DNA of 64,000 bases, from the NCBI RefSeq assembly GCF_036850765.1, contig NC_089492.1, positions 201,716,276 through 201,780,275 on the forward strand, read 5' to 3'. The notes below the pieces were generated by a model. That model ran no database searches. It saw only the letters and a list, made by a program, of their open reading frames with translations, and was not told the DNA's origin. Below, piece by piece: positions 53,238 to 64,000 of this stretch (position 1 is the first letter of the stretch; every line of letters starts with the position of its first letter). This DNA comes from Saccopteryx bilineata (lineage: Eukaryota; Chordata; Mammalia; Chiroptera; Emballonuridae). Position numbers and translations under genes: made by a program.

Positions 53238-56200
53238 ATGGCAATAAACAACTACATATCAAAAATAACCTTAAATGTAAATGGATTAAATGATCCCATC
53301 AAAAGACATAGAGTAGCTGCATAGATAAGAAAATAAGACCCATACATATGCTGTCTATAAGAGACACACCTCAAAACAAAAGATACACATAGACTAAAGG
53401 TAAAAGGATGGAAAAAAATATTTCATGCAAATGGAAATGAAAAAAAAGCTGGGGTAGCAATATTTATATCAGACAAAATGGACTTTAAAACAAAGGCTAT
53501 AGTCAGGGATAAAGAAAGTCACTACATAATAATAAAGGGAACAATCCAACAGGAACATTTAACCAGTGTTAAGTATTTATGCACCTAATATAGGAGCACC
53601 TAAATATATAAAGCAGACTTTGATGGATATAAAGGGCGAGATCAACAGCAATACTATAATAGTAGGGAATTTCAATACCCCACTAACATCACTAGATAGA
53701 TCCTCAAGAAAGAAAATTAACAAAGAAACAGCAGACTGAAAGGACACACTAGATCAACTTGATTTAATATATATCTTTAGAACCTTTCACCCTAAAGCAG
53801 CAGAATATAAATTCTTTTCAAGTGCTCATGGTATATTCTCTAGGATAGACCACATGTTAGGACACAAAAGCGGTCTCAACAAATTTAAGAAAACTGAAAT
53901 CATATCAAGCATTTTCTCTAATCACAATGGCATGAAACTAGAAATCAACCACAACAGAAAAACTGAAAAATACTCAGACACATGGAAACTAATAGCATGT
54001 TATTAAATAACGAATGGATTAACAATGAAATCAAAGAAGAAATAAAAAAATTCCTAGAAACGAATGATAGTGAACATACAACAACTCAAAATTTATGGCA
54101 CAAAGCAAAAGCAATCCTGAGAGGGAAGTTTATAGCACTAAAGGCATTCCTTAAGAAGCTTGAAAAAGCTCAAATGAACAACCTAACCCTGCATCTAAAA
54201 GAACTAGAAAAAGAACAGCAAGTAAAGCCCAGAGGAAGTAAAAGGAAGGAAATAATAAAGATCAGAGTGGAAATAAATGACATAGAGGCTAAATAAACAA
54301 TACAGAGGATCAATAAAACCAAGAGCTGGCTCTTTGAAAAGGTAAACAAGATCGATGAACCTTTAACCAAACTCCCCAAGAAAAAAAAAGAGAGGACTCA
54401 AATAAATAAAATTAGAAATGAGAGTGGAGAAATAACAACAGAAACACAAAATATTATAAAATACTATGAAGAACTGTATGCCAAAAAGTAAACAACCTAG
54501 GTGAAATAGATAAATTCCTTGAAACATATAATCTTCCAAAAATCAATCTGGAAGAATCAGAAAACCTAAACAGACTGATTACAACTAATGAGATCAAAAC
54601 AGTTATCAAAAAGCTCCCAAAAAACAAAAACCCAGGGCCCAATGGCTCGACGGCTTCACTGGTGAATTCTACCAAATATTCAAAAAATAACTAACTCCTA
54701 TCCTTCTCAAGCTATTTCAAAGAATTCAAGAGGAAGGAAGACTTCCAAGTTCCTTTAATGAGGCGAGCATAATTCTGATTCCAAAACCAGGCAAAGACAA
54801 CACAAAGAAAGAATATTATAGGCCAATATCCCTGATGAATTTAGATGCTAAAATCCTGAACAAAATATTAGCAAACTGGATCCAGCAATACATGAAAAAA
54901 GTCATACATGATGATCAAGTGGGATTTATTCTGGGGAGAAAAGGATGGTACAACATTCATAAATCAATCGATATGATTCACCACATAAACAAAATGGAGA
55001 AAAAACACATGATAATTTCAATAGATGCAGAAAAAGCATTTGATAAAATCCAGCATCCATTTATGATCAAAACTCTTAGCAAAGTGGGAATACAGGGAAC
55101 ATACCTCAACATAATAAAGGCCATGTATGAGAAACCCACAGCCAACATCATAATTAATGGACAAAAATTAAAAGCAATTCCCCTAAAATCAGGAACAAGG
55201 CAGGGTGCCCCCTCTCACCACTCTTATTCAACATAGTACTGGAAGTCCTAGCTACAGCAATCAGACAAGAAGAAGAAATAAAAGGCATCCAAATTGGAAA
55301 AGAAGAAGTAAAATATCATTATTTGCAGATGATATGATATAGAAAACCCTAACGTCTCAGTCAAAAAACTACTGGACCTGATAAATGAATTCAGCAAGGT
55401 GGCTGGATATAAAATTAATACTCAGAAGTCAGAGGCATTTTTATAAACAAACAATGAAAGGTCAGAAAGAGAAATTAAGGAAACAATCCCTTTCACTAAT
55501 TGCAACAAAAAAAATAAAGTACTTAGGAATAAATTTAATCAAGGAGGTTAAAGACTTGTACTCAGAAAATTATAAAACATTGATAAAAGAAATCAAGAAA
55601 GATACAAACAATTGGAAGCATATACCGTGTTCATGGTTAGGAAGCATAATCATCATTAAAATGTCTATATTACCCAAAGCAATTTATAACTTCAATGCAA
55701 TGCCAATTAAAATACCAATGACATACTTCAAAGATATAGAACACATATTCTAAAAATTATATGGAACCAGAAAAAGAACACAAATAGCCTCAGCAATCTT
55801 GAAAAAGAATAATAACGTGGGAGGTATCACACTTCCTGACATCAAGTTATACTATAAGGCCACTGTACTCAAAACAGCTTGGTACTGGCATAAGAACAGG
55901 CATGTAGATCAATGTAACAGAACTGAGAACCCAGAAATAAACCCACACTTTTATGGACAATTGATATTTGACAAAGGAGGTAAGAGCATACAATGGAGTA
56001 AAGACAGTCTCTTTAACAAATGGTGTTGGACAGCTACCTGCAAAAAAATGAAACTAGCCTGACCAGGTGGTGGTGCAGTAGATAGAGTGTCGGACTGGGA
56101 TGCGGAAGGATCCAGGTTCGAGACCCCAAGGTCGCCAGCTTGAGCGCGGGCTCATCTGGTTTGAGCAAAAAGCTCACCAGCTTGGATCCACGGTCGCTGG

Positions 56201-56357
56201 CTCCAGCAAGGGGTTACTCGGTCTGCTGAAGGCCCGCGGTCAAGGCACATATGAGAAAGCAATCAATGAACAACTAAGAAGTCGCAACGTGCAACAAAAA
56301 ACTAATGATTGATGCTTCTCATCTCTCTCCGTTCCTGTCTGTCTCTATCTCTGCCGC

Positions 56358-56392
<35 letters not shown>

Positions 56393-57361
56393 ACACCACC
56401 AACTTACACCATTCACAAAAATAAACTCAAAATGGATAAAGAACTTAAATGTAAGCTGTGAAACCATAAGCATCTTAGAAGAAAACATAGGCAGTAAGCT
56501 CACTGACATCTATCGCAGCAATATATTTGCGGATTTATCTCCATAGGCAAATGAAATAAAAGACAGGATAAACAAATGGAACTGTATCAAACTAAATAGC
56601 TTCTGCACAGCTAAATTCAATATGAACAGAATAAAAAGACAAACCACATAATGGGAGAACATATTCAACAATACATCTGATAAGGGGCTAATTACCAAAA
56701 TGTATAAAGAACTTGTAAAACTCAACACCAGGAAGACAAACAATCCAATCAAAAAATGGGCAAAAGAAATGAATAGACACTTCTCCAAAGAGGACATACA
56801 GATGGCCAATAGACAGATGAAAAAATGTTCAACATCACTAATCATTAGAGAAATGCAAATTAAAACCACAATGAGATACCACCTCACACCAGTCAGAATG
56901 GCGCTTATTAACAAAATAACATGATAGGTGCTGTTGAGGATGTGGAGAAAGGGGAACCCTCCTGCCCTGCTGGTGGGAATGCAGACTGGTGCAGCCACTG
57001 TGGAAAACAGTATAAAGATTCCTCAAAAAACTAGGTATGGAACTGCCCTTTGACCCAGCCATCTCACTTATAGGAATATATCCCGAGGACACCATATCAT
57101 CGACTGAAAAAAAAGAAATACACCCCCATGTTTATGGCAGCATTGTTCACAATAGCGAACATGTGGAAACAGCCCAAGTGTCCGTCAGTGGACGAGAGGA
57201 TTACAAAGCTTTGGTACATATATACAATGGAATACTATGGGGCTGTGAAAAAGAAGAAAATATTACCTTTTGCAACAATATGGATGGACCTGGAAAATAT
57301 TATGTTGAGTGAAATAAGCCAAGCAGAAAAAGAAAAATATCATATAACCTCACTCATTTGA
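53238..57361 (+). pseudogene. L1 ORF2 (endonuclease-reverse transcriptase), broken
   Basis: ATG at 53238 begins MAINNYISKITLNVNGLND; a stop follows within about 30 codons. Recognisable blocks include [17 protein letters not shown] and [19 protein letters not shown], then the RT active-site FADD (near 55325, followed by an in-frame stop) and the C-terminal end YYGAVKKKKILPFATIWMDL. Many frameshifts and stops, plus a SINE at 56058. Confidence 0.93.
56058..56390 (+). mobile_element. tRNA-SINE, CCTGACC family, inside L1 ORF2
   Basis: cctgaccaggtggtggtgca head, ttcgagaccccaaggtcgcc B-box, ends in a run of about 30 A. A short aaacta repeat flanks it. Confidence 0.95.
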
Positions 57362-57537
57362 GGAATCCAAGGAACAATGTGAACTAAGGAATGGAATTAA
57401 ACCTGAAGAGAAGGGGGGAGGGATCTGTTGGGAGGGGAGTAAGGGAGATGTTGAGGGGAATAGGGGGGGAGGGGGGATGCTTTTGGGGAGACACTAGAAT
57501 CTATGTAAACACAATAAATAAATTAATTAATTAAAAA

Positions 57538-57552
57538 AAGATTTAAGGAGCA
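57538..57552 (+). repeat. L1 target-site duplication, right copy
   Basis: AAGATTTAAGGAGCA, identical to 50224-50238. Confidence 0.93.
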
Positions 57553-58153
57553 AAGACGACCAGAGCCAATGAAAATACTTATGTTCAGCACACCTACAGA
57601 TATCTAGGTAAGATATGAACCACCAGTAACAAAAGATCTTGTTATATAAAGATAAAAACCAAAAAGAAAAAAAAAACCACCCACAAACTACAAAACATTA
57701 CAAATATGAATGTAGAGAGTAGCCTCTAATAAAACAGTAAGGGTGAGGAAGCAACAACAGGAATATGTCTGTCATTATTCTCACTCTAGGTGGGGACATA
57801 TTTGATGATCTCATGCTCTAAGCCAACAGGAAATCTAAGACCAGATCTGTCAGAATGATGAGACAACAGAGAAACAAGAAAGAAACTTGACTATACGAGT
57901 AATGTGTACAGGAGTATCTCCACATAACTTAGAGGACAACTAGAAATTGTGCTAAGTCAGTGAAAATTTGGACAAAGGGTTAGGTAACTTATTGATGTTA
58001 GTAATGACTTTACTACATAACTGTCAAAAATATCTTTAAGCATTAATATTATAAAATGCAATGGTGTATGATCTGTAGAATTATACATTCAGAACAGATG
58101 AGAAAAATCATCCCACCATCATTTCTTTATTTTTGTAAAACCTTAAAACTTAC

Positions 58154-58330
58154 TAGATTCCACTGTCATCTGAAGCAAACTATCAATGACATTGGATAAG
58201 AGTCCTTTACTGGATATTCTTAGGTGATTTAATATTACTGGAACAGCTTGATACTCCAAAAATAAGGTTTTTCCTTCATCTGTCTTCAAGTCCAAACAAA
58301 GAGAATCAAATGCTTGAGCCAGGTAGTCAG
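58154..58330 (-). CDS. CCDC138: CCDC138 third-from-last coding exon
   Basis: 177 nt. Acceptor tgttttccag, donor gtaagt. It reads ADYLAQAFDSLCLDLKTDEG then KTLFLEYQAVPVILNHLRIS and SKGLLSNVIDSLLQMTVES. Helical, leucine-rich and strongly conserved with human; phases match both neighbours. Confidence 0.95.
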
Positions 58331-58576
58331 CTGGAAAACAATATCTAAAATCAACTTCTACGTTAGTAGTTGAGCTGGTAACCAGAAACAGAAAGTACAA
58401 AAAGGAATAGCATAACTTTAACAAGTTCAGAAGTGAAACAAAATTTAAATGATCAGAGATTACCAGCTAAATTTAGATATTCTACCCCCTAACTAATTTG
58501 TAAGAACTCAAATGGTAAAAGTGAAGAGGTGTTACAGTATCTTCAGGTAAATTTTATTCAAAACTTTCATATTTCG

Positions 58577-58960
58577 GCCCTGGCCGGTTGGCTCAGCGGT
58601 AGAGCGTCGGCCTAGCGTGCAGAGGACCCGGGTTCGATTCCCGGCCAGGGCACACAGGAGAAGCGCCCATTTGCTTCTCCACTCCTCTGCCGCGCTTTCC
58701 CTCTCTGTCTCTCTCTTCCCCTCCCGCAGCCGAGGCTCCATTGGAGCAAAGATGGCCCGGGCGCTGGGGATGGCTCTGTGGCCTCTGCCCCAGGCGCTGG
58801 AGTGGCTCTGGTCGCAACATGGTGACGCCCAGGATGGGCAGAGCATCGCCCCTGGTGGGCGTGCTGGGTGGATCCCGGTCGGGCGCATGCGGGAGTCTGT
58901 CTGACTGTCTCTCCCTATTTCCAGCTTCAGAAAAATGAAAAAAATAAAAAATAAAAATAA
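58577..58960 (+). mobile_element. Long tRNA-SINE, CCCTGGCC family
   Basis: gccctggccggttggctcag head and gcttcagaaaaatgaaaaaa tail. Perfect 16-bp duplication AAAACTTTCATATTTC at 58560-58575 and 58961-58976. Confidence 0.97.
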
Positions 58961-59212
58961 AAAACTTTCATATTTCAACATTGAAATAGCAATAAATCCC
59001 ATTTCTATTTTATATCAAAAAACTGATGCTTAATACTAAATACTGTAAGTAATGTTTATTTTCCATATTTGATTATAACTATCACATGATCCCAAAATTT
59101 AAACAGCATTGGTATTTCTTTTACAATAGCTTCTGAGATTATAATTTTTGTTGTTGTTGCTGCTTTCTAAGTGTTTGCCTATTTCAAAATGTAACTTTAT
59201 ACAAATTTGCTG

Positions 59213-59603
59213 GGTTTTATTTTTTATTTTATTTATTTTCTTCTTTTCCAAGTGAGAGGAGGGGAGATAGAGAGGCAGACTCCCACATGCAACCCAATTG
59301 GGATCGACCCGCAACCGCCTACCCATCTGGGGCCGATGCTGGAACCATCTACCCATGTGGAAGCATGCTCACAACTGAGCAGCTATTTTTAGCACCTGAG
59401 GCAGAGGCTCCACTGAGTGATCCTCAGTGTTCAGGGCCAATGCACTCAAGCCAATCAAGCCATGGCTGTGGGAGCTGAAAAGCACAGGGGGGTGAGAGGT
59501 GGAGAAGCAGATGGTTGCTTCTTCTCTGTACCCTGACCAGGAATTGAACCGGGGACATCCACACACCAGGCTGACATTTTACCACTGAGTCAACCGGCCA
59601 GGG
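59213..59603 (-). mobile_element. Long tRNA-SINE (antisense), diverged
   Basis: The reverse complement starts ggccctggccggttgactca. On + the T-rich end is at 59213. Confidence 0.88.
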
Positions 59604-59648
59604 CCATGCCCTGTTATATTTTACAAAGAGGTTTTACAGATACCATTT

Positions 59649-59836
59649 GGTTTTTTGAGATTTTATTTATTGATTTTGGAGAGATAGAGAAAGGTGGGGT
59701 GGGAAGAAAGAACAGGAAGCATCAACTCATAGTTATTTCTCATATGTGCCTTCACAAGGAACATATGGGCTTTGAACTGGCAACCTCAGCATTCCAGGTT
59801 GACACTTTATCCACTGCGCCACCCCAGGTCAGGCTA
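59649..59836 (-). mobile_element. Short tRNA-SINE (antisense)
   Basis: The reverse complement starts gcctgacctggggtggcgca. The T-rich/GAGA tail on + begins near 59649. Confidence 0.85.
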
Positions 59837-60032
59837 TAAATACCATATTAGATTAATATCCAGATTTTATATTTTTTTATTTGATTACATGAACAAAGAT
59901 TTCTTTATCCACATGTGTATGGCTACTTATTACTGACAGTCACAGTATACTATAGTTATCATCATGATAGTATTGAAAGTCAAAAGATTTTTATGAATTT
60001 CCTTTGGAGCCCATTTTCTGAAACAAAGACTA

Positions 60033-60405
60033 TGGCTTAGTCCATTTGGGCTGCTATAACAAAACACCAGAGACTCAGCAGCTGAAAAACAGAAATGTAT
60101 TGTTTGTAGTTCTGGAGGCTAGGAAGTCCCAACCAAAGGCACCAAGGTGGTCACATTTTGATGAAGGTCCTCTCCCTGGTTCATAGCCTGTGCCTTCTCC
60201 CTGTATCCTCACATGGAGTAGGGATCTGTGGAGCCTCTATTATAAAGGCATTAATCCCATTAATCAGGGCTCCACCTATATGACCTAAGTACTTCCCTAA
60301 GGCCTCTCTTCTTATTTCCACCATCTTGGGGGCTAGGGAGGAGTGTTGGATTTCATTATATGAACTGGGGGAGGAAACACAAATATTCAGATCATAGCAC
60401 ATTAA
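60033..60405 (-). mobile_element. MaLR-type LTR (antisense)
   Basis: On + it reads cttagtccatttgggctgct, then ataacaaaacaccagagact and tgtagttctggaggctagga. This is the familiar antisense start of an MLT/MST-like LTR. No internal part is present. Confidence 0.65.
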
Positions 60406-61150
60406 TTTTTTTAGCCAATTTGTCAGATGTCCTAAATTTATTATATATAGAGCATCCATGAATAGTTTTCTCTATTCCCTTCTAACATGCATCCTTTTTT
60501 CATGGTTCATTACAGATGGCCCGCACATCCAATACTACAGTGCACACAACTGGGAGCCCTCATTTTATTTCTCTATTTCATTGGTTTTATCAGTAATGAA
60601 TATTGTATTTTATCAAATGATATTATAATATATGTTGATATGTGGTAACTTTTGGGGGAACTAATACCCCCTCCTCATTAATGACTTTTCAAACAGCTAC
60701 CACCCAATCTGTTCTAACTTTGAGAACCACAACAATGAAGAAAATAACTAAGAAGACAGAGGTAGAGTTTGGGGGTTTTATCCTTAAATTCTGTATAATT
60801 AGGAGTTACTAAATAGAACATACTTCAGGGAAGGAAGTCAAATCAAATTATTGCCATTGCCCACTTGAAAAGCTGGGTTATATATTTTAATATAATAAAC
60901 AGGAAAAGTAGATAGGTGGTATAGTTATTGTTTGACTACATTGGTATGATTTACTTTAACAAAAATTCTCGTATTTAATAATCCAAAGTAACTACTTATT
61001 AGCTATATCAAAAAATGGCCAACTTTGCCTGACCAGGTGGTAGTGCAGTGGATAGAGCCTTGGCCTGGGACACAGAGGACCCAGGTTTGAAACCCCAAGG
61101 TCACTGGCTTGAGCGCAGTGCTACTATCTTGAGCATGGGATCATATACAG

Positions 61151-61784
61151 CAGTGGTCCCCAACCTTTTTTGGGCCACGGACCGGTTTAATGTCAGAAAA
61201 TATTTTCACGGACCGGCCTTTAGGGTGGGACGGATAAATGTATCACGTGACCGAGACAAGCGTCAAGAGTGAGTCTTAGACCAGGGGTCCCCAAACTTTT
61301 TACACAGGGGGCCAGTTCACTGTCCCTCAGACCATTGGAGGGCCAGACTATAAAAAAAACTATGAACAAATCCCTATACACACCGCACATATCTTATTTT
61401 AAAGTAAAAAAAAAAAAGGGAACAAATACAATATTTAAAATAAATAACAAGTAAATTTAAATCAACAAACTGACCAATATTTCAATGGGAACTATGCTCC
61501 TCTCACTGACCACCAGTGAAAGAGGTGCCCTTCTGGAAGTGTGGCAGGGGCCAGATAAATGGCCTCAGGGGGCCGCATGCGGCCCGCGGGCCGTAGTTTG
61601 GGGACCCCTGTCTTAGACAGATGTAACAGAGGGAATCTGGTCATTTTTTAAAAATAAAACATCGTTCAGACTTAAATATAAATAAAACAAAAATAATATA
61701 AGTTATTTATTCTTTCTCTGCGGACCGGTACCAAATGGCCCACGGACCAGTACCGGTCTGCGGCCTCGGGGTTGGGGACCACTG
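61151..61784 (+). mobile_element. Non-autonomous hAT transposon, outer
   Basis: CAGTGGTCCCCAACC start, GGTTGGGGACCACTG end: a perfect 15-bp inverted repeat. 8-bp duplication ATATACAG/ATATACAT (7 of 8) at 61143 and 61785. Confidence 0.93.
61282..61610 (+). mobile_element. Non-autonomous hAT transposon, inner
   Basis: CAGGGGTCCCCAAACTTTTT start, AGTTTGGGGACCCCTG end. Perfect 8-bp duplication TCTTAGAC at 61274-61281 and 61611-61618. Inserted into the outer element. Confidence 0.95.
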
Positions 61785-62680
61785 ATATACATGACTCCAT
61801 GGTCGTTGGTTTGAGTCCAAAGGTCACTTGCTTGAGCCCAAGGTCGCTGGCTTGAGCAAAAGGTCACTGGCTCGGCTGGAGATCCCCACCTTCCCAGTCA
61901 AGGCACATATGAGAAAGCAATCAATGAACAACTAAGATGCCGCAACGAAAAACTAATGCTTCTCATCTTTCTCCCTTCCTGTCTGTCTGTCTCTATAAGA
62001 AAAAAAAAGAAAAATATCCAACTTTTATTGAAAACCTTTTCCATTCATTCATGACCTTAATCACTATTATACATAAGTACTATGTTAGGGGCAGGGAGAT
62101 AAAATGGTAAAAAAGCATGTTTTTTATTACAAATTAGTGCAGAACTTGATAAACCTTTTCTAGAAAGGGCCACATAATAATATTACAGGCTTTGGGGGGC
62201 AATGTAATAATGGTCCATGTTGCCAACTACTTAGCTCTGTTGTCATAAGGCAAAAATAGTCACAAACAATAGGTAACAAATAAGCACATATATGTTCACA
62301 TAAAACTTTACAAAAGAAGTGGTGTGTCAGATCTGGCCCATGGGTTCCAGTTTGCCAACATCTGCTCTAGTGGAAAAAAATTAACTAGCAATTTCAATAC
62401 TTGTAGTAAATGCAGTGATAGTGGTAAGAAAAGGTTGTTATGGAACATGATCTAAGAGAATCAACATAGGCTTCTAGGAGGGAGCAACAATCTAACCGGT
62501 GCCTCAGTGTCTCAAATTCAGGAAATAAAAGTAGTTTTTATAATGTGCTGCTACCATTATAAAACAATTTAAAATCTCATTCTGAAAATGATTTGACTAT
62601 GTAAGAACTGCTTCATTATATAGTAGTCTCTTCCAGTTGTTTATGAAAAATTATACCATAAAGCACATTTGAAAGCTTAC

Positions 62681-62873
62681 CTTGGGTGACTGTTTTGAGA
62701 ACAATTAAAGTTGATAAAAATCTCAATGGCAAACTGGAACTTCTAAAGAAAGTAGCAGTCTTCGGTTTATTCTCCACAGAATGCTCTAAAGAATTATCCT
62801 GAATTCCCTTAGTTACTACTCCTTTGAATATGTCTTCACCCAATCTCCTCAAAGTTGATGTCATAGTTGAATG
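62681..62873 (-). CDS. CCDC138: CCDC138 fourth-from-last coding exon
   Basis: 193 nt. Acceptor atttttaacag, donor gtaagc. It starts phase 0 with HSTMTSTLRRLGEDIFKGVV, continues TKGIQDNSLEHSVENKPKT and ends LPLRFLSTLIVLKTVTQ plus one base. Conserved with human. Together with the three exons to its left it encodes the final 224 residues. Further upstream exons lie beyond the right edge. Confidence 0.94.
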
Positions 62874-63001
62874 CTGTTAAAAATATGGATTAACTTAGTG
62901 TACTTATTCATGTTCAGAAAATACAATTTTAAATACTATAATCAAACATATGAACTAAAGGCAAGTCAGTTTTTTGCTAATTAAAAAAAAATAAAATGGT
63001 G

Positions 63002-63394
63002 GCCCTGGCCGGTTGGCTCAGTGGTAGAGCGTCGGCCTGGCGTGCGGAGGTCCCGGGTTCGATTCCCGGCCAGGGCACATAGGAGAAGCACCCATCTGCT
63101 TCGCCACCCCTCCCCCTCTCCTTCCTCTTTGTCTCTCTCTTCCCCTCCCGCAACCAAGGCTCCACTGGAGCAAAGATGGCCCGGGCACTGGGGATGGCTT
63201 TGTGGCCTCTGCCTCAGGCGCTAGACTGGCTCTGGTTGCAACAGAGTGACCCCCCGGAGGGGCAGAGCATCGCCCCCTGGTGGGTGTGCCGGGTGGATCC
63301 CGGTCAGGCACATGCGGGAGTTTGTCTGACTGCCTCCCCGTTTCCAGCTTCAGAAAAATGCAAAAAAATAATAATAATAAATAAATAAATAAAA
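63002..63394 (+). mobile_element. Long tRNA-SINE, CCCTGGCC family
   Basis: ggccctggccggttggctca head, gggttcgattcccggccagg B-box, tail (aataataataaataaataaa). A short AATAAAATGG repeat flanks it. Confidence 0.95.
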
Positions 63395-63497
63395 TGGAGT
63401 TGAAAATATGCAAGACTGGAAAGCAATAATTTTATAAGCAACTTTAAAAAAATTATGACTATATATTTTCCTAAAAGAAATGGGCAGTCTACTAGAA

Positions 63498-63687
63498 TTA
63501 TTATTATTTTTTTTATTAATTTTTAGAGAGGAGAGAGAGAGGGAGCGAGAGAGAGAGAGAAGGGGGGAGGAGCTGGAAGCATCAACTCCCATATGTGCCT
63601 TGACCAGGCAAGCCCAGGGTTTCGAACTGGCGACCTCAGCATTTCCAGGTCGATGCTTTATCCACTGCGCCACCACAGGTCAGGCCA
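63498..63687 (-). mobile_element. Short tRNA-SINE (antisense)
   Basis: The reverse complement starts gcctgacctgtggtggcgca. It contains gggtttcgaactggcgacct on +. Confidence 0.88.
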
Positions 63688-63718
63688 TTCTACTAGAATT
63701 AGAAATATAGAAAGAGTA

Positions 63719-64000
63719 GGCTCTGGCCATTTGGCTCAGTGGTAGAGCATCGGCCTGGCGTGTGGAAGTCCCGGGTTCAATTCCTGACCAGGGCACACAG
63801 GAGAGGCACCCATCTGCTTCTCCATCCTTCCCCTCTCCTTTCTCTCTCTCTTCCTCTCCTGCAGCCAAGGCTCCACGGGAGCACAGTTGGCCCAGCCGCT
63901 GAGGACAGCTCCATGGCCTCTGCCTCAGGCGCTAGAATGGCTCTGGTTGCAGCCGAGCAGTGCCCCAGATGAGCCGAGCATCGCCCCCTGGTGGACATGC
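63719..64000 (+). mobile_element. Long tRNA-SINE, truncated by window edge
   Basis: ggctctggccatttggctca head, gggttcaattcctgaccagg B-box. It runs off the right edge in the 3' body. Confidence 0.9.

Larger units (their letters stand above)
50239..57537 (+). mobile_element. Full-length L1 retrotransposon, inactive, with two SINE insertions
   Basis: Starts ggggaaccaagatggccacg (typical L1 5'UTR), carries ORF1 and ORF2 remnants, and ends in an A/T-rich 3'UTR and A tail. A perfect 15-bp duplication flanks it. It lies antisense to CCDC138. Without its two SINEs (about 413 and 330 bp) it is about 6.5 kb. Confidence 0.95.
46052..58153 (-). other. CCDC138: Large CCDC138 intron
   Basis: 12.1 kb, mostly repeats: two antisense SINEs, an L1 fragment, a TG microsatellite, a hAT MITE, a SINE, a MaLR-type LTR and a full-length L1. 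The stretch 47460-48630 is AT-rich with nothing recognised. Confidence 0.8.
61027..62010 (+). mobile_element. tRNA-SINE, CCTGACC family, split by nested DNA transposons
   Basis: The head (cctgaccaggtggtagtgca at about 61027) and tail (cagtcaaggcacatatgaga near 61897, then poly(A)) are separated by the hAT element 61151-61784. Confidence 0.92.
58331..62680 (-). other. CCDC138: CCDC138 intron with SINEs, LTR and nested hAT elements
   Basis: 4.35 kb. Elements are given separately. Outside them (59840-60030 and 60410-61025) it is AT-rich with nothing recognised. Confidence 0.75.
62874..64000 (-). other. CCDC138: CCDC138 upstream intron (partial)
   Basis: Contains three SINEs (63002, 63498 and 63719). 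No exon was recognised before the right edge. Confidence 0.75.

Noticed and set aside
54835..55236. Reverse-transcriptase open frame as a functional gene
   Set aside because: It is a fragment of L1 ORF2 with frameshifts and stops on both sides.

Overview
The window is nuclear DNA from a placental mammal, most likely a bat. Two intron-split vertebrate genes converge in it, embedded in L1 retrotransposons and hAT-type DNA transposons. Two families of tRNA-derived SINEs recur: one opens CCCTGGCCGGTTGGCTCAG, the other CCTGACCAGGTGGTG. I associate both with bats from memory; the exact bat family cannot be fixed from this window. Coding exons were assigned by translating them and comparing with remembered human proteins; no database was searched.

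Positions 1-41.5 kb hold EDAR (ectodysplasin A receptor) on the + strand. All 11 coding exons (exons 2-12 if a non-coding exon 1 lies upstream) join from 10218 to 39229. Every junction is GT-AG with matching phase, giving 1347 nt and 448 codons plus stop, the same length as human EDAR. The protein has a signal peptide, cysteine-rich TNFR repeats, one membrane segment, an acidic/serine juxtamembrane region and a C-terminal death domain. It receives EDA-A1 at the surface of ectodermal placode cells and signals through EDARADD to NF-kB. The first 10 kb is upstream intron. The introns carry three minisatellites (intron 3, intron 4 and intron 5; the last abuts the exon 6 acceptor), a 60-bp repeat in the upstream intron, SINEs, a hAT MITE and an LTR-like antisense promoter cluster. 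The 3'UTR runs from 39230 to about 41540.

Positions 43.6-64 kb hold the last four coding exons of CCDC138 on the - strand, tail to tail with EDAR. These encode the C-terminal 224 residues and stop at 43590. Its large intron (46052-58153) contains a full-length but dead L1 (50239-57537) with a perfect 15-bp target-site duplication; two SINEs have inserted into it. The upstream intron holds a three-layer nest: hAT inside hAT inside SINE.

No new enzymatic or defence system is visible. The most interesting signals are structural: (1) two near-identical hairpins flanking the EDAR death-domain exon; (2) two other loci of back-to-back perfect hairpins; (3) a SINE inserted between donor positions +3 and +4 of a CCDC138 exon, whose target-site duplication rebuilt the donor; (4) a minisatellite that amplified the intron end next to exon 6; (5) Ile at EDAR residue 370, the site of the human V370A variant.
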